Source: Brevibacillus porteri
GTDB lineage: Bacteria; Bacillota; Bacilli; Brevibacillales; Brevibacillaceae
Direction: 5' to 3'
Length of the DNA: 41,907 nucleotides
Assembly: GCF_003013475.1 (NCBI RefSeq)
Contig: NZ_PXZO01000046.1
Coordinates: forward strand, 1-41,907
The notes beneath the pieces are model-generated. The model did no database searches, was not told where the DNA came from, and saw only the letters and a program-made list of their open reading frames with translations. Positions within the stretch are counted from its first letter, which is position 1; every line of letters starts with the position of its first letter. Both the position numbers and the translations under genes were made by a program. Below are positions 10,255 through 19,234 of this stretch, piece by piece.

Positions 10255-10271
10255 CGTACACTCATCTCCTC

Positions 10272-11765
10272 TCAACTCATCGTTCTCTGCTCGCTCAACT
10301 CAAGCGCTTTCCACAACGCTTCTGCCTTTTTCAATGACTCGGCATACTCGGCCTCTGGAACCGAGTCAATCACGATACCCGCTCCAGCCTGCACATGGGC
10401 TACGCCATCCTTGATCACCATGGTACGGATGGCAATGTTGACCTCGATATCACCATTGAAGCCAAACCAGCCGATTGATCCCGTATAGACGCCTCGCTTG
10501 ACGGGCTCCAGCTCCTCGATGATTTCCATCGTGCGAACTTTTGGCGCTCCGGTGATCGTCCCTCCCGGAAAAGTCGCTTCGATCGCATCAAGCGCATCCT
10601 TGCCTGCTGCCAGCTCTCCTTTGACGTGAGAGACGATATGCATGACGTGGGAATATTTCTCCACGACCATGAATTCGCTGACCTCTACACTGCCAAAGCG
10701 ACAGACACGGCCCATGTCATTGCGTTCCAAATCAACCAGCATGACATGCTCTGCGCGTTCCTTTTCATTATCAATCAGCTCACGTGCCAATGCATCGTCT
10801 TGCTCGTCCGTTAATCCACGAGGACGTGTGCCGGCGATTGGACGCGTATGCACTTCCTTGCCTTTTACCTTTACAAGTAGCTCTGGCGAGGCACTAACAA
10901 ATTGAAATTCAGGGAAGCTCAGATAGCCCATATAAGGAGAGGGATTCAGCTTGCGAAGCACATCGTACACTTCTGGGGCTGTCACCTGCACCGGCTTGCT
11001 TTGCCGTACCGACAGATTGACCTGAAAAACATCCCCTTGGGCGATGTACTCCTGCACCCGACGAACGGCATCCTCGAATTGGTTTTTGGCAAAGGATACG
11101 GACGCTGGCACTAGCTTGGCAAGCGGTCTTTTGCGCAAAGCTTCCCAATCTGTCTCATCGCGATCCATTGCCAATGAAGCAATCAAGTCCATGCGTTTTT
11201 CCAGGTGGAGTGCTGCTTGTCGATAGCTCTCTTCGGTCAAATTGTCCGCGCGCAAATGCGTCAGGCAAATGATCTCTCGGGTCTCATGATCAAAGACAAG
11301 AAGGTCTTGCATTATCATAACATACAGGTCTGGCAACTGTAAGTCGTCAGTCGCTATCTGTGGCAAGCTAGGCTCAAAAAAGCGGTTCATCTCATAGCTA
11401 ATATAGCCTACGGCGCCTCCAGCAAAATCTGGCATACTTGGAAGCATCGGCGTACGGTAACAAGAGAGCAGCTCTCGTAAAGCATTCAATGGGTTGTGAG
11501 TCTCTATGCTCTCCATTTTCCCTTCTGGATACGAAACGATGGTTTCTCCTCGCTGACTGCGCAGCGTAGCGATAGGCTCATATGCCAAAAAGGTATACCG
11601 CCCAGCTCGTCCACTTTCCAACAGGACAGCATTTTGCAGAGAAGGCTGTAGCTTTGTGAGCACCTGCCACGGATCAATCGTCGAAGACCACGGTTTACGC
11701 AGGGCAAGGGGAACCAACGGATAAGATAACGCATACGTCTGGCAATCAGCAAAGGTAGGGAACAT
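10272..11765 (-). CDS. pabB: Aminodeoxychorismate synthase component I
   Basis: Chorismate-utilising enzyme that makes 4-amino-4-deoxychorismate with ammonia from PabA. The 497-residue product has the chorismate-binding domain at the C-terminal half with [35 protein letters not shown] sequence and the [11 protein letters not shown] signature. At the position of the catalytic lysine of E. coli PabB (PIKGT) it has PIAGT, the TrpE-type residue, so assignment to PabB rather than TrpE leans on the folate gene context. GAGGAAG precedes the ATG. Confidence 0.9.
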   Translation of the reverse strand: MFPTFADCQTYALSYPLVPLALRKPWSSTIDPWQVLTKLQPSLQNAVLLESGRAGRYTFLAYEPIATLRSQRGETIVSYPEGKMESIETHNPLNALRELLSCYRTPMLPSMPDFAGGAVGYISYEMNRFFEPSLPQIATDDLQLPDLYVMIMQDLLVFDHETREIICLTHLRADNLTEESYRQAALHLEKRMDLIASLAMDRDETDWEALRKRPLAKLVPASVSFAKNQFEDAVRRVQEYIAQGDVFQVNLSVRQSKPVQVTAPEVYDVLRKLNPSPYMGYLSFPEFQFVSASPELLVKVKGKEVHTRPIAGTRPRGLTDEQDDALARELIDNEKERAEHVMLVDLERNDMGRVCRFGSVEVSEFMVVEKYSHVMHIVSHVKGELAAGKDALDAIEATFPGGTITGAPKVRTMEIIEELEPVKRGVYTGSIGWFGFNGDIEVNIAIRTMVIKDGVAHVQAGAGIVIDSVPEAEYAESLKKAEALWKALELSEQRTMS

Positions 11766-11805
11766 TCTTCCTCTTCACGCTCCGGTTTTCACTATTTATC
11801 CGTTC

Positions 11806-11811
11806 ATTATA
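11806..11811 (-). promoter_or_regulatory. Possible -10 of the pabB promoter
   Basis: A perfect TATAAT lies on the minus strand between the cysK terminator and pabB. The -35 region is only T-rich, so the promoter is tentative, but its position is right for a folate operon start. Confidence 0.4.
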
Positions 11812-11824
11812 TAGTTGCCTGACA

Positions 11825-11868
11825 CAAAAAGAAAAGACCACGTCGCCAACGTGGCGCTCCGTGGTCTT
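11825..11868 (-). terminator. Terminator of cysK
   Basis: A 9-bp outer stem (11834–11842 with 11860–11868) encloses a small inner CGCCA/TGGCG hairpin and is followed on the minus strand by a T-rich stretch (11835 to 11825, interrupted by one C). It starts about 17 bases after the cysK stop codon. Confidence 0.8.
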
Positions 11869-11885
11869 GCGGTATCTTTTTACCA

Positions 11886-12818
11886 TTAGTCTTCGAACTG
11901 ATACAGAGGCGTGGACAAATAGCGCTCACCATTCGAAGGAATGACAACGATCACTTTTTTGCCTTTGCCGAGCTTCGCTGCTACTTGCAGAGCCGCATGG
12001 ATCGCTGCTCCAGAAGAAATCCCGCCGAGAATACCTTCCTGACGAGCAACACGACGCGCGGTTTCAAAAGCGTCCTCGTTTTCTACTTTAATGATTTCGT
12101 CGTAAATTTGTGTATCGAGAATATCCGGGACAAAGCCAGCCCCGATACCTTGGATCTTATGTGGACCTGGTTTGCCGCCAGACAAAACTGGCGAAGCAGC
12201 AGGCTCAACAGCCACGATTTGAACATTCGGATAGTGTTCACGAAGAACCTGCCCTACACCCGTAATCGTTCCGCCTGTACCAATACCGGAAATAAACGCA
12301 TCTACGCCGCCGATTTCCTTCGCTTGGTCCAACAGCTCACGCGCAGTTGTCTCACGGTGAATGGCTGGGTTTGCCAGGTTTTTAAATTGTTGCGGAATGA
12401 AATACGAGCTATCTTCTTTCGCCAGCTCTTCCGCTTTGCGAATCGCTCCGCCCATCCCTTCGCTGCCTGGTGTGAGAACCAACTCCGCACCATACGCACG
12501 CAACAGGTTGCGTCGCTCCATACTCATCGTCTCTGGCATGACCAGAATAGCACGATATCCTTTTGCAGCAGCAACCATCGCGAGTCCAATACCGGTATTT
12601 CCGCTCGTAGGTTCAATGATAGTATCACCCGGTTTCAGACTTCCATCTGCCTCTGCTGCCTCAATCATCGACAACGCAATTCGGTCTTTTACACTGCTGC
12701 CCGGGTTGAAGAACTCCAGCTTCAAGTAAATGTCTGCAATATCTTCGGTGACAACACGATTCAGCTTCACAAGCGGAGTAAATCCAATCAAATCGGTAAT
12801 GGAATTAGCCACGCGCAT
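11886..12818 (-). CDS. cysK: Cysteine synthase A (O-acetylserine sulfhydrylase)
   Basis: PLP enzyme that makes cysteine from O-acetylserine and sulfide. The 310-residue product shows the PLP lysine in SSVKDR (Lys44), the substrate loop [10 protein letters not shown], the PLP phosphate loop [10 protein letters not shown], and GGISSGAA near the C-terminus. AGGAGGGG precedes the ATG. It has its own strong promoter and terminator, so it is probably a single-gene unit between the PpiC gene and pabB, as in B. subtilis. No Cys T-box was found in the short leader. Confidence 0.96.
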   Translation of the reverse strand: MRVANSITDLIGFTPLVKLNRVVTEDIADIYLKLEFFNPGSSVKDRIALSMIEAAEADGSLKPGDTIIEPTSGNTGIGLAMVAAAKGYRAILVMPETMSMERRNLLRAYGAELVLTPGSEGMGGAIRKAEELAKEDSSYFIPQQFKNLANPAIHRETTARELLDQAKEIGGVDAFISGIGTGGTITGVGQVLREHYPNVQIVAVEPAASPVLSGGKPGPHKIQGIGAGFVPDILDTQIYDEIIKVENEDAFETARRVARQEGILGGISSGAAIHAALQVAAKLGKGKKVIVVIPSNGERYLSTPLYQFED

Positions 12819-12875
12819 ATGTTCTGCCCCTCCTATTTTTAATAACCGAGTAAAACGCTAGGATTTATTGACATA

Positions 12876-12904
12876 ATTATATCAACGGTAGCCTATTTGG
12901 TCAA
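12876..12904 (-). promoter_or_regulatory. Sigma-A promoter of cysK
   Basis: On the minus strand TTGACC (12904–12899) and TATAAT (12881–12876) are separated by exactly 17 bases. The -35 overlaps the stop codon of the upstream PpiC gene. The leader to the cysK ATG would be about 50 bases. Confidence 0.8.
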
Positions 12905-13803
12905 TGAGGCATTTGCCCAGAAATCTGGACCCCTACCGATGTTCGCAACCGCTCCAGCACGACATCCAATGACTCGACCTGGGCAAATGCGATCTCTCGG
13001 CGTAACTCATCTTTTACTTCTTCAAATGTCCGTTGACTGGCTTCCCTGCGCTCTATCAGTTGGTAAATGACGTATTGATCTTCTATTTTGATCGCTTCGC
13101 TATATTTGTCTTTCTCCAGCTTTTCTACGATGGGCTTCGCCTCGTCAGGCAATCGATTATCCTTAATGGAAACCCAGCCTACATCGCCGCCGTTCACAGC
13201 TGTATCCGCATCAATCGAACGCTCTTTGGCAATCGTCTGAAAGTCGGCCCCGTTTTTTAAATCAGCCAAAACTTGTTCCGCTTCTTTTTGTGACGCCACG
13301 ACGATTTGTCCTAAACGCATCTGCATCGGCCGGGTATAGCGGTCAGATCGGCTATTGTAGACGTTTAGCACTTCTTCATCCTTGATGGTCATGTCCTTCG
13401 TTGCCAGGGTTTGCAGCAGGATTTGGTAAGAAATCTCCTGCTTGAGGGCTTCCACGGTCGTTCCCGCTTGTTTTAACAGCGCAGCCTCAAACTCGCTGTC
13501 TGTCCGACTGCCATAACTGTCGCGAATCTGGGAAAGCTCTTGCTCCAGCTGTTTCTGATCAACCGTAATGCCGGATCGCTTCGCCTCTTGAAAAACGACT
13601 TCCCGATTAATCATGTCGTTTAGCACTTGCTTACCGAACTTTTGTTTCAGCACCGTTACATACTCATCGTTGCTAATCGTCTTATCCCCTACGATGGCGG
13701 CAGGCTGCAGCTTGCCTGATGCCTGGTACCATGCCCAGGTAACGGCAAGCAGCAACAATACAAGCGCCCCAATGAATGCCCACAACCCTTTTACGTTGGT
13801 CAT
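12901..13803 (-). CDS. Membrane-anchored PpiC/SurA-type peptidyl-prolyl isomerase
   Basis: A 300-residue protein with one N-terminal transmembrane anchor (about residues 5–26, no lipobox cysteine), a SurA-like helical region and a parvulin (PpiC) domain at about 150–240 (MRLGQIVVASQKEAEQVL, then SIDADTAVNGGDVGWV). It probably assists folding outside the membrane. It corresponds to B. subtilis yacD, which lies between hslO and cysK. Absence of a lipobox distinguishes it from PrsA. The start is ATG at 13803 with GGGGAG upstream. Confidence 0.9.
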   Translation of the reverse strand: MTNVKGLWAFIGALVLLLLAVTWAWYQASGKLQPAAIVGDKTISNDEYVTVLKQKFGKQVLNDMINREVVFQEAKRSGITVDQKQLEQELSQIRDSYGSRTDSEFEAALLKQAGTTVEALKQEISYQILLQTLATKDMTIKDEEVLNVYNSRSDRYTRPMQMRLGQIVVASQKEAEQVLADLKNGADFQTIAKERSIDADTAVNGGDVGWVSIKDNRLPDEAKPIVEKLEKDKYSEAIKIEDQYVIYQLIERREASQRTFEEVKDELRREIAFAQVESLDVVLERLRTSVGVQISGQMPH

Positions 13804-13831
13804 GCCAACACTCCCCTACTTGACGCCGCGC

Positions 13832-14704
13832 TTACATGTCTTTCAGGATGTCTTCCAACGCGGATCTGTCATAATGGTAACGTTCATTACAGAAATGACA
13901 GTGTACTTCTGCTTCGCCCAGTTCTTCAATCAGACCTTCCATTTCTTCGCGTCCCATGCTGATCAGTGCCTGAACCACCTTATCCGCTGTACATTTACAG
14001 CTAAATTGAATCTCCGTGCGGCTCAGGATTTTTGGCTCATCCAATACGCGGGCCAAAATCTCTTCCGGAGTCAATCCTTCGCCAATCATGCGAGAAACCT
14101 GCGGAAGCTGCCCCAAACGTTCTTCAATTGCTGCTACAACCTCTTCTGGTGTATTCGGCAACAGCTGAAGAATGAATCCACCCGCAGCCAAAACAGAACG
14201 GTCCTCAGGATTAACCAGTACACCCACACCTACTGCTGAAGGCGTTTGCTCGGACATCACAAAATAATAAGTGAAGTCTTCCCCAATCTCACCAGAGACG
14301 ATCGGCGCACTGCCTTGATACGGCTCCTTGAGACCGAGATCTTTCGTTACGTACACAAACCCGTCTGTTCCCACTGCACGCGCTACATCGAGCTTGCCTT
14401 TATCGTTTAGCTCAAAGTGGACCTGAGGGTTGGATACATAAGCGATTCCTTCACCATGTGCGTTTGCTTCCGCGATGATCTGCCCGATTGGTCCGCCTCC
14501 TTTTACTTTGACATAGAGGCTCTCGTTTCCTTTTAGCATAGCCCCCATCATCAAGGTAATGGTCAGCGTACGTCCCGCTGCTGCTGTCGCTGTATTCCAC
14601 ATGTCGTGACGACGACGCATATCTTCGACAGATTCTGTCGTGCGTGCGGCAAATGCACGAACATGCCCATTAAAACCAGTTGCTCTTATCATATAATCGC
14701 CCAT
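13832..14704 (-). CDS. hslO: Hsp33 redox-regulated chaperone
   Basis: Holdase activated by oxidation in the cytoplasm. The 290-residue product ends with the zinc-binding cysteines CKC (in FSCKCTAD) and CHFC (in VHCHFCNERY), the redox switch of the family. The N-terminal domain starts MIRATGFNGHVRAFAARTT. AGGAGG lies eight bases before the ATG at 14704; a second in-frame ATG four codons later is possible. Gene order hslO–PpiC–cysK matches Bacillus. Confidence 0.96.
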   Translation of the reverse strand: MGDYMIRATGFNGHVRAFAARTTESVEDMRRRHDMWNTATAAAGRTLTITLMMGAMLKGNESLYVKVKGGGPIGQIIAEANAHGEGIAYVSNPQVHFELNDKGKLDVARAVGTDGFVYVTKDLGLKEPYQGSAPIVSGEIGEDFTYYFVMSEQTPSAVGVGVLVNPEDRSVLAAGGFILQLLPNTPEEVVAAIEERLGQLPQVSRMIGEGLTPEEILARVLDEPKILSRTEIQFSCKCTADKVVQALISMGREEMEGLIEELGEAEVHCHFCNERYHYDRSALEDILKDM

Positions 14705-14844
14705 GTAGCGATCCTCCTTTTCAAACTACCTCTTTACATAGTGAAAAAATCATGAAGCTATCTTACCAGTTTACCACAAGGAGAAAAAGACTACGCTTCT
14801 CCCACTGTGAGTCTGACACTTTGTGAATTCGACCATTTCTGACA

Positions 14845-14871
14845 GAAAAAACCCCTCTGTATAAAGAGGGG
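14845..14871 (-). terminator. Terminator of the sigma factor gene
   Basis: A 7-bp GC-rich stem (CCCCTCT at 14852–14858 with AGAGGGG at 14865–14871) is followed on the minus strand by TTTTTT. It lies just after the sigma gene stop codon. Confidence 0.9.
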
Positions 14872-14892
14872 CTGAAATAACCAAATCCTATG

Positions 14893-15837
14893 TTAGGTTA
14901 AATAATCTTTTAATACGTGTGAAGCTTTTTGCGTTCGCAATCGGTCAATCGTCGTCGCTTCAATTTGGCGAATACGCTCGCGGGTAAGACCAAACATTTT
15001 CCCCACTTCCTCCAGCGTATACACTTGATCATCATAGAGACCATAACGCATAGAGATAATTTCTTGGGCGCGGGGACTAAGTCGCTCCAACGCTGCACGC
15101 ATCTGCGAGCGAAGGTCTACCTTTTCAATCCAGTCGTCCAGAGAGGACAACCCATCATCCATGATTTCTGCGTAGCTCAAGCTCTCGTCTTCATGCCAAG
15201 CCTGCCATTTCTCACTATCCAGCTCAGCGTCGATGGATTCCATCTTCATCATTAAAGCCAGTTCGATGGCATCCACCTTTTCTAGTGGGATATCCAAGAG
15301 TACGGCAATCTCCTGCCGATCAGGCGTACGATTCAAAGCATGGACGAGATGTAGTACTTGCTTCTGATACTGGCGAATCTGCTCATGCATGTGGACAGGA
15401 ATGCGAATCAAAGTTGCTTTGTCGTTGATGGCACGGGTGATCGCCTGAGAGATCCACCAGTGTGAGTAATGATAGAGACGCACGCCACGTCCCACATCAA
15501 ATTTGTCAATCGCGGTAAACAAACCTATCGTGCCCTCCTGAATCAAATCCAGGAACGGCATCCCTCTTTTCAAATGGCGCAAAGCGGTACTAACTACGTA
15601 TCGTAAATAGGCGCGCACAATCGTTTCACGTGCTTCAAGATCGCCATCCCTTTGATAGCGAATCAGGCAAGCAAGCTCTTCTTCTTTGTCCAACATGGGT
15701 GTTGCAGCGACGCTTTCCAAAAACAGTAGAGCAGAAGTGTCCGATCGAAGCGATCTAGGGACAACAATTCCCAACTGTGTCTCCACTTCCCGCCAGCGAC
15801 GGGGAGTTGAATGGAACGAGGAGGTACTCAGAGTCAT
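14893..15837 (-). CDS. Sigma-70 family RNA polymerase sigma factor, group 2
   Basis: A 314-residue SigA-like factor without the large N-terminal region 1.1. Region 1.2 is near LFLESVAATPMLDKEEE, region 2 runs from about residue 70 (DLIQEGTIGLFTAIDKFD, WWISQAITRAI), region 3 has TLIRIPVHMHE, and region 4.2 ends TLEEVGKMFGLTRERIRQIE. The -10 contact Gln and Thr of QAITRAI and the -35 contact arginines of TRERIRQIE are kept, so its promoters probably resemble those of SigA. The start is ATG at 15837 with GAGGG upstream; the frame opens two codons earlier with TTG. The gene stands alone between two terminators. Its role is not evident. Confidence 0.9.
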   Translation of the reverse strand: MTLSTSSFHSTPRRWREVETQLGIVVPRSLRSDTSALLFLESVAATPMLDKEEELACLIRYQRDGDLEARETIVRAYLRYVVSTALRHLKRGMPFLDLIQEGTIGLFTAIDKFDVGRGVRLYHYSHWWISQAITRAINDKATLIRIPVHMHEQIRQYQKQVLHLVHALNRTPDRQEIAVLLDIPLEKVDAIELALMMKMESIDAELDSEKWQAWHEDESLSYAEIMDDGLSSLDDWIEKVDLRSQMRAALERLSPRAQEIISMRYGLYDDQVYTLEEVGKMFGLTRERIRQIEATTIDRLRTQKASHVLKDYLT

Positions 15838-15941
15838 ATGCAACCCTCACTTCTCTGGAATGAAGTTCACGATGAAGTAGGTGAGTCACGGAATGTTTTA
15901 CTGTATCCGTATTTCGACAAAACCTGTTCGATTCCTGCCAG

Positions 15942-15958
15942 TTAACAGAATATTAACA
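15942..15958 (+). promoter_or_regulatory. PhoP-box-like direct repeat upstream of the sigma gene
   Basis: Two perfect TTAACA units with 5 bases between them (15942–15947 and 15953–15958) lie on the plus strand, about 105 bases upstream of the sigma gene start. This is the unit and the 11-bp spacing of Bacillus PhoP boxes, but there are only two units and their orientation is opposite to the gene. A 14-bp palindrome, TGAAAG-CC-CTTTCA (15981–15994), lies nearby. No convincing -35/-10 was found in the 180-base gap. Confidence 0.3.
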
Positions 15959-16018
15959 GTTCTCCTCTCCGAATAGTTGATGAAAGCCCTTTCATAGGTT
16001 AAAGTTAAAAGTTTATGT

Positions 16019-16050
16019 AGAAAAAGCCATCCCCATTAATCAAGGATGGC
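16019..16050 (-). terminator. Terminator of ykfB-ykfC-ykfD
   Basis: A 7-bp stem (GCCATCC at 16026–16032 with GGATGGC at 16044–16050) is followed on the minus strand by TTTTT. It lies about 40 bases after the last gene of the unit. An A-run on the other side means it could also act weakly in the opposite direction. Confidence 0.85.
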
Positions 16051-16087
16051 AAAAAAACAATGTCGAATCTTCTGATAAAATAGAAGA

Positions 16088-17047
16088 CTATTGATACAAG
16101 TGACAGGCGACGAAGTGGTTGATGTCTACTTCCTGCCAGATTGGCTTCTTTTCGGCGCATACTGCTTTGGCTACCGAACAACGTGTACGGAACACACAGC
16201 CGCTAGGTGGATTGATTGGGCTGGGAACGTCACCTTCGATAATGGTGCGCTCACGGCTTTTCTCCAAGTCGGGATCGGGGACAGGAATGGCCGACAACAA
16301 CGCCTGCGTGTAAGGGTGCTTCGGTGATTCGTAGAGAATTTCACTGGCACTCAACTCGACCATATTACCCAAATACATGACGCCAATACGGTCACTGATG
16401 TGCTTGACCATCGCCAAATCATGCGCGATAAACAAATACGTCAGCTTTTGTTCCTGCTGCAATTTCTTCATTAAATTAACGACCTGTGCCTGAACCGAAA
16501 CATCGAGTGCAGAAATCGGCTCATCGGCAATGATGAATGGTGGATTCACGGCAAGCGCACGGGCAATCCCAATCCGCTGTCGCTGACCACCACTGAACTC
16601 GTGCGGGAAACGGTTGGCATGCTCTCTCTGCAAACCAACCATCTCCAACAGCTCAATCACACGGTTCATCCGTTCCTTCCCTTTATATAGCCCGTTCAGA
16701 TACAGGCCCTCCGATATGATTTCCGCAATGTTCATTCGGGGGTTCAGAGAAGCATACGGGTCCTGAAAAATCATTTGCATTTGGCGTGTCAGCTTACTCC
16801 GCACAGCAGATGATGCCTGATGGACGTTTTGCCCGTCAAAAATGACCTCACCTGTCGTCGGTTGATACAATCCGATGATTGTACGGCCTGTGGTCGATTT
16901 GCCGCAGCCAGATTCCCCTACCAGTCCAAACGTTTCCCCCTCGTATATATCGAAGGAAACATTGTCCGCTGCCGTAAGTGAGAGCCCTTTACCCAACGTA
17001 AAGGTTTTTGTCAGGTTCTTTACCTGAACCAGCTTCTTTCGTTCCAT
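16088..17047 (-). CDS. ykfD: Oligopeptide ABC transporter ATP-binding protein (DppF/OppF type)
   Basis: One of two ATPases of a Dpp/Opp-type peptide importer, acting on the inner face of the membrane. The 319-residue product has Walker [10 protein letters not shown] (about 44–52), the Q-loop region MIFQDPYASLNP, signature FSGGQRQR, Walker B FIIADEPISALD, and the C-terminal OppF region with cysteines (GCVFRTRCSVAKAVC) that may bind an Fe-S cluster. The start is ATG at 17047 behind GGAGGAG; the frame stays open to 17122 inside ykfC. It corresponds to B. subtilis ykfD. Its partners are encoded just upstream. Confidence 0.93.
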   Translation of the reverse strand: MERKKLVQVKNLTKTFTLGKGLSLTAADNVSFDIYEGETFGLVGESGCGKSTTGRTIIGLYQPTTGEVIFDGQNVHQASSAVRSKLTRQMQMIFQDPYASLNPRMNIAEIISEGLYLNGLYKGKERMNRVIELLEMVGLQREHANRFPHEFSGGQRQRIGIARALAVNPPFIIADEPISALDVSVQAQVVNLMKKLQQEQKLTYLFIAHDLAMVKHISDRIGVMYLGNMVELSASEILYESPKHPYTQALLSAIPVPDPDLEKSRERTIIEGDVPSPINPPSGCVFRTRCSVAKAVCAEKKPIWQEVDINHFVACHLYQ

Positions 17048-17072
17048 CTGGCCACTCCTCCCCGTTATCCGT

Positions 17073-17990
17073 TTACCAGTATCGTCTGGAGACGCAATGT
17101 TCCTTTTCGAGCTTGTAGCCATCTAGCTTGACGATCTCGATGGCACTTCTCGAATCCGGAGAATGAATCATTTCGCCATTGCCCATGTAAATGCCCACGT
17201 GATGGACTCTACCTTTCCCTTCTTCATGGGCAAAAAACAACAAATCGCCTGGAAGCAAAGCTTCTTTTTCCACAAGCTGTCCGGCTTTTGCCTGATCAGA
17301 TGCATCACGCGGAATCTGGAGACCGACAGAACGGTGCATGTTGTACGCAAATCCTGAGCAGTCATACCCGTAAGAGGACATGCCGCCCCATAAATAATGC
17401 AGATTGAGGAATCGCTTACCCGCTTCTACGATTGCCTCTCCGCGATTACCGGAAAGCTCGATGGGCTCGTTTGCTTTCACGATTTGGACGTCTGCTTTTG
17501 GCAAAAGTCCTGTGCCGTTCGGTGTCGCTACCGTTACCCAGTCCGCGGTTTCCTCGATTAGCGGTAGTTTGGTCAAGAAGGCAAGCTCCATGTCTGGCTT
17601 TTGGTCAGGTGTATGTAGACGGGTAAACGCCGCCGTGACCATCGCCAGCTTTTGGCCTTGCTGTACCTCAAAAGCATCTGACCACGGTGCTAGCTGGCGA
17701 GACGGCATCCAGCCCGGATAGCCTGTTGTGTTTTTGTTCGTAGTCTGATCAGGAATCAGAATTTGTGACCATTCCCCTTGCTCCTCGACTACCTCCACAC
17801 GCGTACCGTACAGCGCTTGAGTTTGAATCGCATTTTGGTCGTAAAAACCAAGCTTCTCCTCCACAGTAAGGGAAGCGAGCCAGCTTCGTACATCTACCGG
17901 GGATTGGAGTGCTACTTGGTCAATATCACGCGGTGACTCCGGCTTGGTCCACACAGTGGCAACAGAGACAGAAACAATGGCAGATTTCAT
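17073..17990 (-). CDS. ykfC: NlpC/P60 gamma-D-glutamyl-L-diamino acid endopeptidase
   Basis: Cleaves murein peptides after D-Glu, releasing L-Ala-D-Glu. The 305-residue product has SH3b-like modules in the first 170 residues (VATVWTKPESPRD, then YGTRVEVVEEQGEWSQI) and a C-terminal NlpC/P60 domain. The catalytic cysteine is in DCSGF (Cys211), with histidines in HHVGIY and MIHSP. No signal peptide is seen, so it acts in the cytoplasm on imported peptides, as known for B. subtilis YkfC. It starts one base after the ykfB stop, with GGAGGGGGAG inside the ykfB end. Confidence 0.94.
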   Translation of the reverse strand: MKSAIVSVSVATVWTKPESPRDIDQVALQSPVDVRSWLASLTVEEKLGFYDQNAIQTQALYGTRVEVVEEQGEWSQILIPDQTTNKNTTGYPGWMPSRQLAPWSDAFEVQQGQKLAMVTAAFTRLHTPDQKPDMELAFLTKLPLIEETADWVTVATPNGTGLLPKADVQIVKANEPIELSGNRGEAIVEAGKRFLNLHYLWGGMSSYGYDCSGFAYNMHRSVGLQIPRDASDQAKAGQLVEKEALLPGDLLFFAHEEGKGRVHHVGIYMGNGEMIHSPDSRSAIEIVKLDGYKLEKEHCVSRRYW

Positions 17991-17991
17991 C

Positions 17992-19086
17992 TTAGTTCTC
18001 CCCCTCCCACAGGCTGACGGAACGAATACCGAGCCCAGACTCTTCTGGCATGCGCATCACGCGGCCCTCGTACGTTACGCCACCTTCTATGCCATCGTGC
18101 AAAAGCATCAACGGAGCATCGAAATCAAAGCGGGTGATGTTCTTCTTACTGGCTGCAAAATGTGCTGCTGCTGATACAGCCAGACGTGATTCGATCATGC
18201 TGCCAACCATGCATGGAATACCGTACTCTTCAGCCAATTGGTTGATCAATTGTGCTTTGTAAATGCCGCCAGCTTTCATCAGCTTGATATTAATCATGTC
18301 AGCCGCACGGTTTTGCAAAACCTGCAGGGCCTGCGCTGGTGAAAACACACTCTCGTCAGCCATGATTGGCGTATCAACCGAATCTGTTACCCGCTTCAAG
18401 CCTTCCAGATCATGCGCTTTTACAGGCTGCTCAATGAGTTCGATGCCAAGACCCATGTCCTCCATTTTTCGAATGGATTGCACCGCTTCTTTTACATTCC
18501 ATCCCTGGTTGGCATCAAGACGAATCTTCACCTGATTGCCCACGGATTTGCGAATTTCCTGGATGCGCAAAATGTCATCCTCGATATTGTCCTTGCCGAC
18601 TTTGATTTTCAGTACGTTGAAGCCTTGCTTGAGATAGGCAGCCGCATCCTCGCCCATTTCTTTCGGGGAGTTTACGCTGACGGTATAGTCCGTCTCCAAT
18701 TGGTCACGGTAACCACCCAGGAATTGATACAACGGCATTCCTGCGCGCTGAGAAATGAGGTCGTACAATGCAATGTCTACTGCTGCCTTCGCACTCGTAT
18801 TCCCTACCATGGATTGATGCAAGGTTTGGAAAACTCGTTCATAGGCAAGCAAATTCAAACCGATGAGCTGAGGTCTCATCGTGTTCATAATCGCCGACTC
18901 GATGCTCTCGATGCTGTCTCCGGTAATGACGACAGTAGCCGAAGCTTCGCCCCACCCGACCATACCGTTGTCGCAGGTGATTTTCACCAGAATCGATTCC
19001 AAGCTATGCACCGTACGCAAAGCCGTTTTAAAAGGCTTTTTCAAAGGAACAGATATTCGTTTTACTTCGATGGCTTGAATAATCAT
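17992..19086 (-). CDS. ykfB: L-Ala-D/L-Glu (dipeptide) epimerase
   Basis: Enolase-superfamily enzyme that converts L-Ala-D-Glu to L-Ala-L-Glu so that peptidases can use it. The 364-residue product keeps the full active site: Lys162 in KIKVGK, Asp191 in RLDANQGW, Glu219 in IELIEQP, Asp244 in IMADES and Lys268 in NIKLMKAGG. Close likeness to B. subtilis YkfB in length and motif positions gives high confidence. The start is ATG at 19086 behind GGAGG; the frame opens at a GTG (19110). It is preceded by its own promoter. Confidence 0.95.
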   Translation of the reverse strand: MIIQAIEVKRISVPLKKPFKTALRTVHSLESILVKITCDNGMVGWGEASATVVITGDSIESIESAIMNTMRPQLIGLNLLAYERVFQTLHQSMVGNTSAKAAVDIALYDLISQRAGMPLYQFLGGYRDQLETDYTVSVNSPKEMGEDAAAYLKQGFNVLKIKVGKDNIEDDILRIQEIRKSVGNQVKIRLDANQGWNVKEAVQSIRKMEDMGLGIELIEQPVKAHDLEGLKRVTDSVDTPIMADESVFSPAQALQVLQNRAADMINIKLMKAGGIYKAQLINQLAEEYGIPCMVGSMIESRLAVSAAAHFAASKKNITRFDFDAPLMLLHDGIEGGVTYEGRVMRMPEESGLGIRSVSLWEGEN

Positions 19087-19150
19087 GTTTTCCTCCATCT
19101 TCTCCAGCACTTGTGCTTTCTTTAACTGTTTTTTCTAATAGACATACTAA

Positions 19151-19178
19151 ATTATAGCACTATTAAAAATTCTAGCAA
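19151..19178 (-). promoter_or_regulatory. Promoter of ykfB-ykfC-ykfD
   Basis: On the minus strand TTGCTA (19178–19173) and a perfect TATAAT (19156–19151) are 16 bases apart, and the -10 is extended (TGC before TATAAT). The -35 overlaps the T-run of the upstream terminator. This would give the epimerase, endopeptidase and second ATPase expression independent of the transporter. Confidence 0.75.
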
Positions 19179-19222
19179 AAAAGGGGGGAGAGTCATTCCA
19201 GCCGTCTGAAATGACTTCTCCC
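19175..19222 (-). terminator. Terminator after the binding-protein gene
   Basis: An inverted repeat (19186–19197 with 19210–19222, one bulged base) is followed on the minus strand by TTTTTT. It begins 12 bases after the lipoprotein gene. Partial terminators after binding-protein genes are common in ABC importer operons. Confidence 0.8.
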
Positions 19223-19234
19223 AACTCACTCTTG

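Noticed and set aside
12819..12875. T-box or other riboswitch upstream of cysK
   Set aside because: The leader is only about 50 bases after the promoter, with no T-box sequence and no terminator hairpin.
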